Source: an uncultured Pelagibacteraceae bacterium (GTDB lineage: Bacteria > Pseudomonadota > Alphaproteobacteria > Pelagibacterales > Pelagibacteraceae). Taken from it: 57,468 nucleotides of DNA. The position numbers and the translations under genes were made by a program. The stretch spans positions 1 through 57,468 of the forward strand of contig CACAMG010000003.1 of assembly GCA_902533585.1 (NCBI GenBank). The letters are read 5' to 3'. The notes under the pieces are model-generated. The model saw only the letters and a list, made by a program, of their open reading frames with translations, was not told the origin of the DNA and did not search any database. Each line of letters starts with the position of its first letter. The stretch's first letter is position 1. Below, one piece after another: positions 1 to 8,632 of the stretch.

Positions 1-1144
1 TCAAGATATTCTAAAAAGGCTCCACCAGCGGTTGAAACAAATGTAAAAGAATCTATTTTTTCAAATTTATTTATTGCGGCAACAGTTTCTCCTCCACCAG
101 CCACAGAAAAAATTTTATCCTTTATTGTTTTTTCTGAAATTATTTTTACTATTTGTTTTGTTCCATTTTGAAAATTAGAGTTTTCAAAATATCCAGCTGG
201 ACCATTCCACAAAACTGTATTTGAATCATTAATAATTTTTTTATATGCGAGATTGTTTTTATTCCAATATCAAGTATCATTTCATTTTCATTTATTTCTT
301 TTATATCCTTATTTACCCCAATATCTTCAGGACTTTTTGAAACCACAACATCCATTGGACATATAATTTTACAATTATATTTGCGAGAATTATTTAATAT
401 TTCTTCTATTAAAGAGCTGCAATCATCTTCACATATCGATTTTCCTATATTTGACCCAGTATGTTTTAACATTGTGTTAGCCATCCCACCAACAATGATT
501 ATGTTGTTAAATTTTTTTATTAAATTATTAATAATTTTAATTTTTGTTGAAATCTTTGAGCCTCCAATAATCAAAGTAATTGGTTTTTTTATTTCGGAAG
601 TTATTTTTTTTAAAGCATTAATTTCCTCAATAATTTGTAAACCAAAATATGAAGGAATATATTTTGCAATACCTTCAATGGAGGCATGAGACCTATGAGA
701 GCAAGAAAAAGCGTCATTTATGTATATATCCCCAAAACTTGAAAGTTTTTTTGAAAATTCTTTATTATTTAGCTCCTCTCCTTCATAAAAACGAATATTT
801 TCCAACATCATTATAGAGCCATCTGAAATTTTATTTAATTCAGAAATAGAAATTTTATCTATTTTATTTTTGTTAAAAATAATTTGTTTATTTAATAAAG
901 AAGCTAGTTTTTCTGCAATCGGTTCCAAAGTCATTGTTTCAACAACTTTCCCTTTTGGTCTTCCTATGTGAGATAAAATTATGATTTTTGCCTGTTTTTC
1001 TATCAATAGTTTTATTGTTGGTATAATTTTTTTTATTCTTGAGGTTTCGGTTATTGTTTTATTGCTAATTGGAACATTCAAGTCAACTCTTAACAATACT
1101 TTTTTACCCTTAAGCAATAAATTTTGATTCAAAAGATTATTCAT
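1..1144 (-). CDS. pgk: Phosphoglycerate kinase, frameshifted and cut by the window edge
   Basis: Phosphoglycerate kinase interconverts 1,3-bisphosphoglycerate and 3-phosphoglycerate in cytosolic glycolysis/gluconeogenesis. The N-terminal part (ORF 149-1144) has the family start LRVDLNVP, the loop SHIGRPKG and GGSKISTK. After 'TISHIKK' the ORF track leaves the family frame. If one A is added to the A7 run (T run at 236-242 on +), the frame stays open to base 1 and reads IINDSNTVLWNGPAGYFE, then FSVAGGGET and STAGGAFLEYL, the normal C-terminal half. So the gene is one base short of intact, by mutation or sequencing error. It lies 6 bases downstream of gap in a tkt-gap-pgk run. The 3' end is outside the window. 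Confidence 0.93.
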
Positions 1145-1150
1145 TAAAAA

Positions 1151-2155
1151 TTAATTTTTATGAATATATTCAGCTAGATCGCACATTCTTGAAGCAAATC
1201 CCCATTCATTATCATACCAGGCTGAAACTTTGCCCATGTTATCTCCAATAACACTTGTTAAAGATAAATCTACTATTGCAGAATTAGGATTGTGGTTAAA
1301 ATCAATTGAAACAAGCTTTTCTTCTGTTGTTTCAAGCACATTTTTTAATTCTTTTTTTGAAGCTTTTTTAAAAGACTCGTTAATTTTTTTTACTGATAGT
1401 TTTCTTTTTGAATTAAAAACTAAATCTACCAATGAAACATTCGGAGTTGGTACTCTTATTGCCGAACCTTCAATCTTTCCTTTTAATTCAGGTATAATTT
1501 CACCAAGAGATTTTGAAGCACCTGTTGAAGTAGGTACCATTGATTGTCCAGCAGATCTTGCTCTTCTTAAATCTTTATGTGAATTATCTAACAATCTTTG
1601 ATCAGAGGTATATGAGTGAATTGTTGTCATAAAACCTTTTTCTATTTTAAATTCCTTATTTAATACATAGGCCACAGGTCCAAGACAATTTGTAGTACAA
1701 GAGGCTGCTGAAACAATTAAATCATTTTTGTTAATAGATTTATGATTTACTCCATAAACAATAGTTTTATCTGCGTTTTTACACGGCGCGGAAACAATAA
1801 CTTTTTTTGCTCCATTTTTTATATGAGCAATTAGCTTATCTTTTGAATTAAATTTTCCAGTACATTCTAAAACATAATCTACCCCAAAATTTTTCCATTC
1901 TATTTCATTCAAATTTGAATATTGTGAAAATGTAATTTTTTTACCATTTATATTTAAATAGTTTTTTCCGTGTTTGATTTCAGAATTAATTTTTCCATGA
2001 ATAGAGTCGTACTTTAATAATGAAGACATGACTTCCGAATTTGATCGACTATTAATATGTTTTATTTCTATTTTTTTATTATTATTTTCGATTAAGGATC
2101 TAATAACCATTCTTCCTATTCTTCCTAAACCATTAATTCCAATTTTTATTGTCAT
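1151..2155 (-). CDS. gap: Glyceraldehyde-3-phosphate dehydrogenase, type I
   Basis: This cytosolic enzyme interconverts glyceraldehyde 3-phosphate and 1,3-bisphosphoglycerate. The 334 residues are a normal length. The Rossmann motif GINGLGRIGR is at residues 6-15, the catalytic cysteine lies in ASCTTNC near residue 155, and the C-terminal WYDNEWGFASR is typical. Where NAD-specific enzymes have Asp after 'IN', this protein has Ser36-Arg37 (HINSRSN), which hints at NADP acceptance; that is inference from the known specificity position. It starts 1 base after the tkt stop codon region and precedes pgk, so the three are probably one transcript. Confidence 0.96.
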   Translation of the reverse strand: MTIKIGINGLGRIGRMVIRSLIENNNKKIEIKHINSRSNSEVMSSLLKYDSIHGKINSEIKHGKNYLNINGKKITFSQYSNLNEIEWKNFGVDYVLECTGKFNSKDKLIAHIKNGAKKVIVSAPCKNADKTIVYGVNHKSINKNDLIVSAASCTTNCLGPVAYVLNKEFKIEKGFMTTIHSYTSDQRLLDNSHKDLRRARSAGQSMVPTSTGASKSLGEIIPELKGKIEGSAIRVPTPNVSLVDLVFNSKRKLSVKKINESFKKASKKELKNVLETTEEKLVSIDFNHNPNSAIVDLSLTSVIGDNMGKVSAWYDNEWGFASRMCDLAEYIHKN

Positions 2156-2156
2156 A

Positions 2157-4088
2157 TTATTTATCTAACATTGCTTTTATTTGTTTAACTATATAATCAC
2201 TGTATAGGTAAAAATATTCATAAATATCTTTTCCAGGTGCGCTTTTACCAAAATCATTAACTCCAAAGCTAATCCCATTTTCTCCTACATATTTTTTCCA
2301 TGGTTCTGTTAAGCCTGCTTCTATGGAAATTTTATCTTTAGTTTCATTCATTATTTCTTTTTTATATTCTTTTGATTGAATATTAAATATTTCTAATGAA
2401 GGCACTGATATAACTTTTGAGTAAATGTTTTGTGTGGCCAATTTATGACTAACTTCAATAGCTAAATTAACTTCCGATCCTGTTGCAAGAATGGTTAGTT
2501 CTATTTTTTTATTAGTTCTTAAAATTTCATATGCACCTAATGCACATTTATTTTCAGATTCATATTTTTTTCTTACTGGATTAATTTTTTGTCTAGATAG
2601 CGCAATAATGCTTGGTGAAGTAGAGCTTACTAAAGCAAGTTCCCAGCATTCAAAAGTTTCTATTGTATCTGCTGGTCTAAATACATTTAAATTTGGCACT
2701 GATCTTAAATTTGAAAGTTGTTCTATCGGTTGATGAGTTGGCCCATCTTCACCTAGTCCAATCGAGTCATGCGTCATAACATAAATTACCCTTTGATTCA
2801 TTAGAGCAGATAATCTTATAGACGGTTTACAATAATCACTAAAAATAAGAAAAGTTCCACCGTATGGAATTAAGTTGCTGTGCAATGCAATTCCATTCAT
2901 AATTCCACTCATCGCATGTTCTCTAACACCATAGTGAATATAATTACCTTCAAAATTTCCAGGTTTAATTATTTTATGACTATCAGTTTTTGTATTATTT
3001 GATCCAGCAAGGTCTGCAGATCCTCCAATAAGCTCAGGTATTTTTTTTGTCAATGAGTTTAATATTTTATGCGAAGACTTTCTTGTTGCCATCGCTTCCA
3101 TTGATTTTAGGTAAATATGTTTTTCTTGTTTAATGATTTTAGAAACTACCTTTGAAACATTTTTTTTAATTTTCTTATTTTCTGATTTTTGTGATGCTTT
3201 TTTCCCAATTTTTTTCCATTCGTCCATTATCTTTTTTGGGATTTCAAAAGGTTTATAGTTCCATTTTAGTTTTTTTCTTACCAAAGAAACTTCGTCTTTT
3301 CCTAACGGGCTTCCGTGGACAGAAGCTTTTCCTGATTTATTTGGAGATCCATAACCAATAGTTGTTTTGCAAGAAATTGCCGAAGGAATTTTTGATTTTT
3401 GTGCTTTTTTTAAAGCATTATAAATTTGTTTTTCATTATGACCATCTATTTCAATATAATTCCATCCATAACTATTAAATCTTTTTTTAAAATTGTCAGA
3501 CACAGCAAGACTAGTTGGTCCGTCAATTGAAATTGAGTTGTTATCAAATAATAAAATTAAGTTTTTTAATTTTAAGTGGCCTGCCAAACTTAAAGATTCG
3601 TGACTTATTCCTTCCATTAAGCATCCATCACCAGCCAAAACATATGTTTTGTGATTTATAATTTTTTTACCTAATTTTTTTTTTAAAATCTCTTCTGCAA
3701 TAGCAAAACCAACTGCATTTGATATACCTTGACCAAGGGGGCCGGTAGTTGTTTCTATTCCAGAATTAGGATGATATTCTGGATGGCCAGCACATATAGA
3801 GTTTAATTGTCTAAAATTTTTAATATCTTTTAAAGAAATACTTTTATAGCCAGTTAAATATAGCAAAGAATATAAAAGCATAGATCCATGACCTGCAGAT
3901 AAAACGAATCTATCTCTATTAATCCAACCAGGATTTTTAGGATTAAACTTAAGGTAGTATTTATAGAGTATCGTAGCTACATCTGCCATTCCCATAGGCA
4001 TTCCAGGATGTCCAGAGTTGGCTTTTTCAACTGCATCAATTGATAAAAATCGAATTGCGTTTGCAAGATCTCTATTTTGTTTATTCAA
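2157..4088 (-). CDS. tkt: Transketolase
   Basis: Thiamine-diphosphate enzyme that moves two-carbon ketol units between sugar phosphates in the non-oxidative pentose phosphate pathway. At 643 residues it is close to the usual 650-670. Visible motifs are HPGMPMGMAD near the N-terminus, GPLGQGISNAVG, the ThDP/metal motif GDGCLMEGISHES, and GLGEDGPTHQPIEQL with the catalytic His/Glu region of the pyrimidine domain. It is the first gene of the leftward tkt-gap-pgk run, and its start faces the rightward coiled-coil/zapA genes across about 54 bases that must hold two divergent promoters. Confidence 0.96.
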   Translation of the reverse strand: MNKQNRDLANAIRFLSIDAVEKANSGHPGMPMGMADVATILYKYYLKFNPKNPGWINRDRFVLSAGHGSMLLYSLLYLTGYKSISLKDIKNFRQLNSICAGHPEYHPNSGIETTTGPLGQGISNAVGFAIAEEILKKKLGKKIINHKTYVLAGDGCLMEGISHESLSLAGHLKLKNLILLFDNNSISIDGPTSLAVSDNFKKRFNSYGWNYIEIDGHNEKQIYNALKKAQKSKIPSAISCKTTIGYGSPNKSGKASVHGSPLGKDEVSLVRKKLKWNYKPFEIPKKIMDEWKKIGKKASQKSENKKIKKNVSKVVSKIIKQEKHIYLKSMEAMATRKSSHKILNSLTKKIPELIGGSADLAGSNNTKTDSHKIIKPGNFEGNYIHYGVREHAMSGIMNGIALHSNLIPYGGTFLIFSDYCKPSIRLSALMNQRVIYVMTHDSIGLGEDGPTHQPIEQLSNLRSVPNLNVFRPADTIETFECWELALVSSTSPSIIALSRQKINPVRKKYESENKCALGAYEILRTNKKIELTILATGSEVNLAIEVSHKLATQNIYSKVISVPSLEIFNIQSKEYKKEIMNETKDKISIEAGLTEPWKKYVGENGISFGVNDFGKSAPGKDIYEYFYLYSDYIVKQIKAMLDK

Positions 4089-4142
4089 ATGTTATCCTAT
4101 CTAGACTAAGAAGACTCAATTTAATAATATATTTATATATAT

Positions 4143-4466
4143 ATGAATTCAATTTTTGAAAAAGAAAAAAAACTTAATGAAGCAATAAATAAACTCAATA
4201 GTTTAGATTTTAATAACCCCATTATGTCAGAAAAAATTGATAATTTGAAAGAACAAAAAAATCAATTAGAAATTGAAAAAAAAGATTTAGAAGACAAGTA
4301 TTTTATTTTAAAGGATGAATATGAGAAGCTTAAAATAAAGATTTCAGTTTTAAACGATAAAAAAACCAATGAACAAAAGAAAGAAATGGAATTTTCAGAA
4401 AAAATAGATGAATTAAATCAAGAAACTGATTCACTCCTGGAAGAAATTGATAAATGGCAAATGTAA
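4143..4466 (+). CDS. Small coiled-coil protein next to zapA (DUF4164-like)
   Basis: A 107-residue protein that is almost entirely charged heptad-like helix, rich in Lys, Glu, Leu and Asn, with no signal peptide or membrane segment. In alphaproteobacteria a short coiled-coil protein of the DUF4164 type commonly sits between tkt and zapA, and this gene occupies exactly that place, so I assign it by position and composition. Its end overlaps the start of zapA by 13 bases, implying translational coupling and perhaps a shared role in division or FtsZ assembly. No catalytic motif is visible and the function is not known to me. Confidence 0.75.
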   Translation: MNSIFEKEKKLNEAINKLNSLDFNNPIMSEKIDNLKEQKNQLEIEKKDLEDKYFILKDEYEKLKIKISVLNDKKTNEQKKEMEFSEKIDELNQETDSLLEEIDKWQM

Positions 4467-4900
4467 ATATAAAATTTAATGGTAAAGAGTTCCTTCTTTC
4501 TTGCGAAAATGGCCAAGAGGAACATTTAAAAGAACTTTCAATTTATTTAAATGAAAAATTTAATAATTTGAAATCATCATTAGGTAATATAGGCGAAAAT
4601 AAACTTTTACTTATAACCTCAATTACAATTATGGATGAGTATTTTGAAACTAAAAAAAAAATTGATCAAAAAAAGGAAGAATTAACAAAATTAACAGAAA
4701 AATTTAAAGAACTTAAATCTTTAGTCTATGAATATAAAGATAATAAAGAGTCAGAGATCAATATGTTAAATGAACAACAAAATCATTTAAAAAATGAGAT
4801 AGACCAAAACAGAGAAGATTATGAAAAAATTATTGATAATGTCACTGATAAAATTGAGAATTTTGTTAAAGAAGCAAGCTCTAATAATCCTATCCAGTAA
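4454..4900 (+). CDS. zapA: Cell division protein ZapA
   Basis: ZapA binds and bundles FtsZ protofilaments at the division ring. The N-terminal 60 residues form the ZapA globular domain (VNIKFNGKEFLLSC, then LNEKFNNLKSS and the ITIMDEYFE helix), followed by a long charged coiled coil to residue 148. This is longer than the roughly 110-residue gamma-proteobacterial form but normal for alphaproteobacteria. The ATG lies inside the preceding coiled-coil gene. In many proteobacteria 6S RNA lies between zapA and ygfA; here only 5 bases separate them, so no such RNA fits. Confidence 0.88.
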   Translation: MANVNIKFNGKEFLLSCENGQEEHLKELSIYLNEKFNNLKSSLGNIGENKLLLITSITIMDEYFETKKKIDQKKEELTKLTEKFKELKSLVYEYKDNKESEINMLNEQQNHLKNEIDQNREDYEKIIDNVTDKIENFVKEASSNNPIQ

Positions 4901-4905
4901 AACTT

Positions 4906-5451
4906 GTGAATAAATTCAAGATAAGAAGAAAAATTCTTAATTTAAGAAAGCATAAATTAAATAAAAATACGAGAATTAATATTTATAAATTTTTCAATTT
5001 TCTTAAAAAAAAAAAATTAACCGGTATATCTGTAGGAGGATATTATCCTGTAAATTACGAGATAGATGATTTAGAAATTTTAAAAAAATTTGAGGAAAAA
5101 AATTATAAAATTTCTCTGCCAGTCATTAAGAATAATAATGAAATGGACTTTTATGCTTGGTCTTCTAACAATATATTAAAAATCAATAAATATGGAATTC
5201 CAGAACCTGAAGAAAATAAAATTATTTATCCTGATATTTTATTGGTACCAATAGTTGCATTTGATAACAATCTTTACAGAATTGGTTATGGAGGAGGATA
5301 TTATGACAGATATATTCAAAAATTAATAAAAAAAAAGAAATTTTTGTCAATTGGATTGGCCGCATCGTTTCAAAAAATTAAAAAGATTCCACATAACAAA
5401 TATGATAAGAGATTAGATGTAATTTTTACTGAAAAGCATATTTTAATATGA
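4906..5451 (+). CDS. ygfA: 5-formyltetrahydrofolate cyclo-ligase
   Basis: ATP-dependent enzyme that converts 5-formyltetrahydrofolate to 5,10-methenyltetrahydrofolate, recycling an inhibitory folate. The family C-terminal signature is clear: LLVPIVAFDNN followed by RIGYGGGYYDRYI. The N-terminus is basic (KFKIRRKILNLRK), as in the family. The length of 181 residues is usual. The start is a GTG five bases after the zapA stop; a nearby in-frame ATG is not available. Its last bases overlap the start of the next gene (ATGA), indicating coupling. Confidence 0.92.
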   Translation: MNKFKIRRKILNLRKHKLNKNTRINIYKFFNFLKKKKLTGISVGGYYPVNYEIDDLEILKKFEEKNYKISLPVIKNNNEMDFYAWSSNNILKINKYGIPEPEENKIIYPDILLVPIVAFDNNLYRIGYGGGYYDRYIQKLIKKKKFLSIGLAASFQKIKKIPHNKYDKRLDVIFTEKHILI

Positions 5452-6254
5452 ATCTTTTTTTTTTAGGAGATGTGGTTGGTAAATCTGGATGTGATGCCAT
5501 TAAAAAAAATTTATCAAATATAATATCTGATAATGGAATAGATTTTGTAATTGTTAATGGTGAGAATGCAGCAGATCAAGGCGTTGGAATTACTGAAAAA
5601 ATTGCAAATGAATTATTTGAGTCCGGAGTAAATGTTATTACTACAGGAAATCATGTTTGGGATCAAAAAGAAACACTAGATCATATAGAAAAAGAAAAAA
5701 GACTTTTGAGACCAAATAATCTTATAGTTGGTTCCCCGGGAAAAGGTTTTGAAATATATGACACAAAAATGGGATTAAAAATTGGAGTATTAAACCTAAT
5801 GGGGAACATTTTTATGAAAAAATGTGATGATGTTTTTGAATCTTCTTCCAACTTTTTAAAAAAAAATAAATTAGGAAAAGATTATGATTTTTTAATTGTT
5901 GATTTTCATGGAGAAATAACTAGCGAAAAAATGGCAATTGGACATTATTTCGATGGTAAAGCGACTCTTGTAGTTGGAACACATACCCATGTCCCAACTA
6001 ATGATGGTAGAATTTTAGAAATGGGAACCGCTTACCAAACGGATGCTGGAATGTGTGGAGATTATAATTCAGTCATAGGAATGAACAAAGAAAACTCTAT
6101 AAACAGATTTACAAAAAAAAATTCGGTTAAGCATTTCCCTGCAGTGGGCGAAGCAAGCTTGTGTGGAGTTATAGTTGAAGCAAACAATAAAACTGGTTTA
6201 GCAGAAAATATTCAACACTTTATTCACGGTGGAAAATTACAAAACACTCATTAG
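5448..6254 (+). CDS. YmdB-type metallophosphoesterase (TIGR00282 family)
   Basis: A 268-residue calcineurin-like phosphoesterase of the YmdB family. Metal-binding motifs appear in order: FLGDVVGK at the N-terminus, NGENAADQG, TGNHVWDQK, then VDFHGE and VGTHTHVPTNDG. Bacillus YmdB hydrolyses 2',3'-cyclic nucleotides and affects biofilm and motility decisions, but the role in alphaproteobacteria is not settled, so only phosphodiesterase activity is inferred. The ATG overlaps the ygfA stop by four bases, and yebC follows after 10 bases, placing it in the same rightward operon. Confidence 0.88.
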   Translation: MNLFFLGDVVGKSGCDAIKKNLSNIISDNGIDFVIVNGENAADQGVGITEKIANELFESGVNVITTGNHVWDQKETLDHIEKEKRLLRPNNLIVGSPGKGFEIYDTKMGLKIGVLNLMGNIFMKKCDDVFESSSNFLKKNKLGKDYDFLIVDFHGEITSEKMAIGHYFDGKATLVVGTHTHVPTNDGRILEMGTAYQTDAGMCGDYNSVIGMNKENSINRFTKKNSVKHFPAVGEASLCGVIVEANNKTGLAENIQHFIHGGKLQNTH

Positions 6255-6264
6255 AATATAAAAT

Positions 6265-6987
6265 ATGGCAGGTCACTCTCATTGGGCAGGTATAAAACAC
6301 AAAAAAGGTAAAGCAGATAAACAAAAATCTAAAATATTTTCCAAGCTATCCAGAGAAATTACTGTTGCTGCAAAATTAGGAGATAAAAGTCCAGACATGA
6401 ATGCAAGATTAAGGTCAGCTATTCAGTCAGCCAGGTCTGCAAATATGCCAAAAGAAAATATAAAAAGAGCTATAGAAAAATCTCAGATTAATGCAGATTC
6501 CAATTTTGAGAGCATGAGGTATGAAGGATTTGGACCAAATAAAATAGCAGTTATAGTAGAAACTTTAACTGATAATAAAAATAGAACAGCTTCTAGCATT
6601 AGAACAATATTTCAAAAATGTGGTGGAAGTCTTGGAACACTTGGTTCTGCAGCACACAATTTTCAACAAGTAGGAGTTATTAAAATTGATAAATCAGAAA
6701 TTGATTATGAAAAGGTATTTGAACTTGCAATAGAATCAGGTGCAAACGAATGTTTATCAAATATTGATTATCACGAGATTCACTGCGATAAAGGTGAAAT
6801 ATACAATGTAAAAAAAAATCTTGAAAAAAAAATTAACAACTTTATTTCAACCGAAATTGAATGGATGTCAATTAATAATGTAGAAATTGCAAAAGATCAG
6901 AAAGAAAACATTGTAGATTTTTTAGAAATCCTAGAGGATAATGAGGATGTTCAAAGTATTTATACAAATTTTAAATTTAATGAATAA
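6265..6987 (+). CDS. yebC: YebC/PmpR family protein
   Basis: Conserved family member of 240 residues. The signature start MAGHSHWAGIKHKKGKADKQ is present, as are AAKLGDKSPDMNARLR, NMPKENIKRAIEK and the YEGFGPNKIAVIVE segment. Members have been described as transcriptional regulators, and more recently as factors acting on ribosomes stalled at difficult sequences; the sequence here cannot distinguish these. It lies directly upstream of the RuvC-like gene, the usual proteobacterial yebC-ruvC order, with a 3-base gap. Confidence 0.95.
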   Translation: MAGHSHWAGIKHKKGKADKQKSKIFSKLSREITVAAKLGDKSPDMNARLRSAIQSARSANMPKENIKRAIEKSQINADSNFESMRYEGFGPNKIAVIVETLTDNKNRTASSIRTIFQKCGGSLGTLGSAAHNFQQVGVIKIDKSEIDYEKVFELAIESGANECLSNIDYHEIHCDKGEIYNVKKNLEKKINNFISTEIEWMSINNVEIAKDQKENIVDFLEILEDNEDVQSIYTNFKFNE

Positions 6988-6990
6988 AAT

Positions 6991-7485
6991 ATGTTGATTA
7001 TAGGTATAGATCCTGGAATTTCAGGCGCTATTTGTTTCTTTGAAAATGGAGAAGTCAAAGATGTTATTGAAATGCCCAGTATGGCAGATGGTAAAAAAAA
7101 TAAAAGACAAGTCAACGGATCTCAAATTTACAATGAAATATTTCTAAGAATTAAAGATCTTCCAAAAAAGAACATATTTGTTGTTGTAGAACAAGTATCT
7201 GCAATGCCTGGACAAGGAGTAACTAGCATGTTTAATTTTGGGCAATCTTTTGGCATCATAAAAGGAGTGTGTTCAGCCATGCAACTATCAATGTATTTTG
7301 TTAGACCAGCAAAATGGAAAAAATATTTTAATTTAATTAAAACAGAAAAAGATGCTAGCCGAACCAAAGCTATTGAAATTTTTCCCTATATTTCTCAAAA
7401 ATTATCAAGAAAAAAAGATTCAAATAAAGCTGACGCTATATTAATCGCTAGTTTTTTTAATAATACATATAAATTAGAAGAATAA
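6991..7485 (+). CDS. RuvC-like Holliday junction endonuclease, divergent
   Basis: An RNase H-fold resolvase of 164 residues in the position of ruvC. The first acidic site is Asp7 in IIGIDPGISGA, the second Glu67 in VVVEQVSAMPGQG, and the C-terminal site is Asp148 in NKADAILIASF. The central SMFNFGQSFGIIKG and RPAKWKKYF segments look more like phage-encoded RuvC-like enzymes than chromosomal RuvC. The C-terminal DxxD of canonical RuvC reads NKAD, so one acidic residue appears to be missing. ruvA, ruvB and ybgC, which normally follow, are absent; tolQ comes next. I infer a structure-specific nuclease and leave the symbol blank. Confidence 0.8.
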   Translation: MLIIGIDPGISGAICFFENGEVKDVIEMPSMADGKKNKRQVNGSQIYNEIFLRIKDLPKKNIFVVVEQVSAMPGQGVTSMFNFGQSFGIIKGVCSAMQLSMYFVRPAKWKKYFNLIKTEKDASRTKAIEIFPYISQKLSRKKDSNKADAILIASFFNNTYKLEE

Positions 7486-7536
7486 TCTTATTCATTAAGA
7501 CAAATTGATGACACATTTTAGTGTGAAATCATACAA

Positions 7537-8211
7537 ATGGACGCTGAAATCACAACTCAAGCCGTAGGGATGGCAAGCAATACTGATTTTTCAATTATAC
7601 AATTGTTTTTAAGAGCCGACATAATAGTCAAATCAGTAATAATAATTTTAATTGTGAGCTCAATTTATTCATGGGCAATTATCTATGATAAATATAAATT
7701 ATTTAAAAAAATAAATAAAAGTTCTGAAGAATTTGAGGAAAAGTTTTGGAAATCAAAATCTGCGGAGTCATTTTATAATAATTTACCCGCAAATTTAGAT
7801 GACCCCATGGCCAAAGTATTTAAAGGATCGATGCAAACAGTTATGAAATCACGTTCAAAATCTAATTTACAGGAAAGACTAACAAGTATTTTAGAAGTTC
7901 AAATTGAACAACAAATAAATAATATAGAAAAAAATTATACTTTCCTAGCAACTGTTGGATCTACAGCTCCTTTTATTGGATTGTTTGGCACTGTATGGGG
8001 AATAATGAATTCTTTCCAATCTATTGCAATATCTAGAAACACAAGTTTAGCAATTGTTGCACCAGGAATTGCCGAAGCTCTTTTTGCTACTGCTCTCGGT
8101 TTGTTGGCTGCAATACCTGCGGTAGTTGCATATAATAAGTTTAGCAGTGACTCAAAAAAATATTTACAAAGATTAGAAAACTTTTCTAAAAGATTTATAT
8201 CAATAATTTAA
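7537..8211 (+). CDS. tolQ: Tol-Pal system protein TolQ
   Basis: Inner-membrane subunit of the proton-driven TolQRA motor that tightens the outer membrane during division. The 224 residues contain a first membrane segment near residues 30-50 (VIIILIVSSIYSWAII) and two further segments at roughly 140-160 and 175-195 (TVGSTAPFIGLFGTVWGIM and APGIAEALFATALGLLAAIPAVVAYN), the MotA/TolQ/ExbB pattern. Its place before tolR, tolA, tolB and pal makes it TolQ rather than ExbB. A 51-base gap with no gene precedes it, possibly holding a promoter. Confidence 0.95.
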   Translation: MDAEITTQAVGMASNTDFSIIQLFLRADIIVKSVIIILIVSSIYSWAIIYDKYKLFKKINKSSEEFEEKFWKSKSAESFYNNLPANLDDPMAKVFKGSMQTVMKSRSKSNLQERLTSILEVQIEQQINNIEKNYTFLATVGSTAPFIGLFGTVWGIMNSFQSIAISRNTSLAIVAPGIAEALFATALGLLAAIPAVVAYNKFSSDSKKYLQRLENFSKRFISII

Positions 8212-8212
8212 A

Positions 8213-8629
8213 ATGGCATTTAAATTAAAACGTTCATCCAGAGAGCCAATGAGCGAAATAAATGTTACTCCATTTGTAGATGTAATGTTGGTTTTATTAA
8301 TAATATTTATGGTTACGGCTCCATTATTAACTGTTGGAGTTCAGGTAGATTTACCCCAAAGTTCTGCAGATTCACTTCCAGAAGAACAAGAACCTCTTAC
8401 ATTAACTATAAATGCAAAAGGCGAAGTCTTTGTTCAAGAGTCCAAAGTGGAATATGAAAAAATAACTGCTAAAATTTTAGCTGTAACTAAAAACAGAACT
8501 GATACTAGAATTTATGTAAGAGGAGATAAAGCTATAAATTATGGCAGAGTTCTTGAAATAATGGGTATGTTATCAGGATCAGGATTTACAAAGGTAGCAT
8601 TAATTTCAGAGCCATATAAAGAAAGATAG
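8213..8629 (+). CDS. tolR: Tol-Pal system protein TolR
   Basis: Single-pass inner-membrane partner of TolQ. The N-terminus has the family motif MSEINVTPFVDVMLVLLIIFMVTAP, with the conserved proton-translocating Asp in VDVMLVL. It is followed by a periplasmic domain with VQVDLPQSSA and IYVRGDKAINYGRVLEIM. The 138-residue length is typical. It starts 1 base after the tolQ stop and ends 3 bases before tolA. Confidence 0.95.
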   Translation: MAFKLKRSSREPMSEINVTPFVDVMLVLLIIFMVTAPLLTVGVQVDLPQSSADSLPEEQEPLTLTINAKGEVFVQESKVEYEKITAKILAVTKNRTDTRIYVRGDKAINYGRVLEIMGMLSGSGFTKVALISEPYKER

Positions 8630-8632
8630 TTA

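Noticed and set aside
381-689. Opposite-strand ORFs such as 381-689, 1230-1601, 13741-14274, 23163-23603, 35003-35281 and 53199-53588
   Set aside because: They are shadows of clearly identified genes, with low-complexity or hydrophobic translations that show no family motif.
4901-4905. 6S RNA (ssrS) expected between zapA and ygfA
   Set aside because: Only 5 bases separate the genes, so the RNA is not at its common location.
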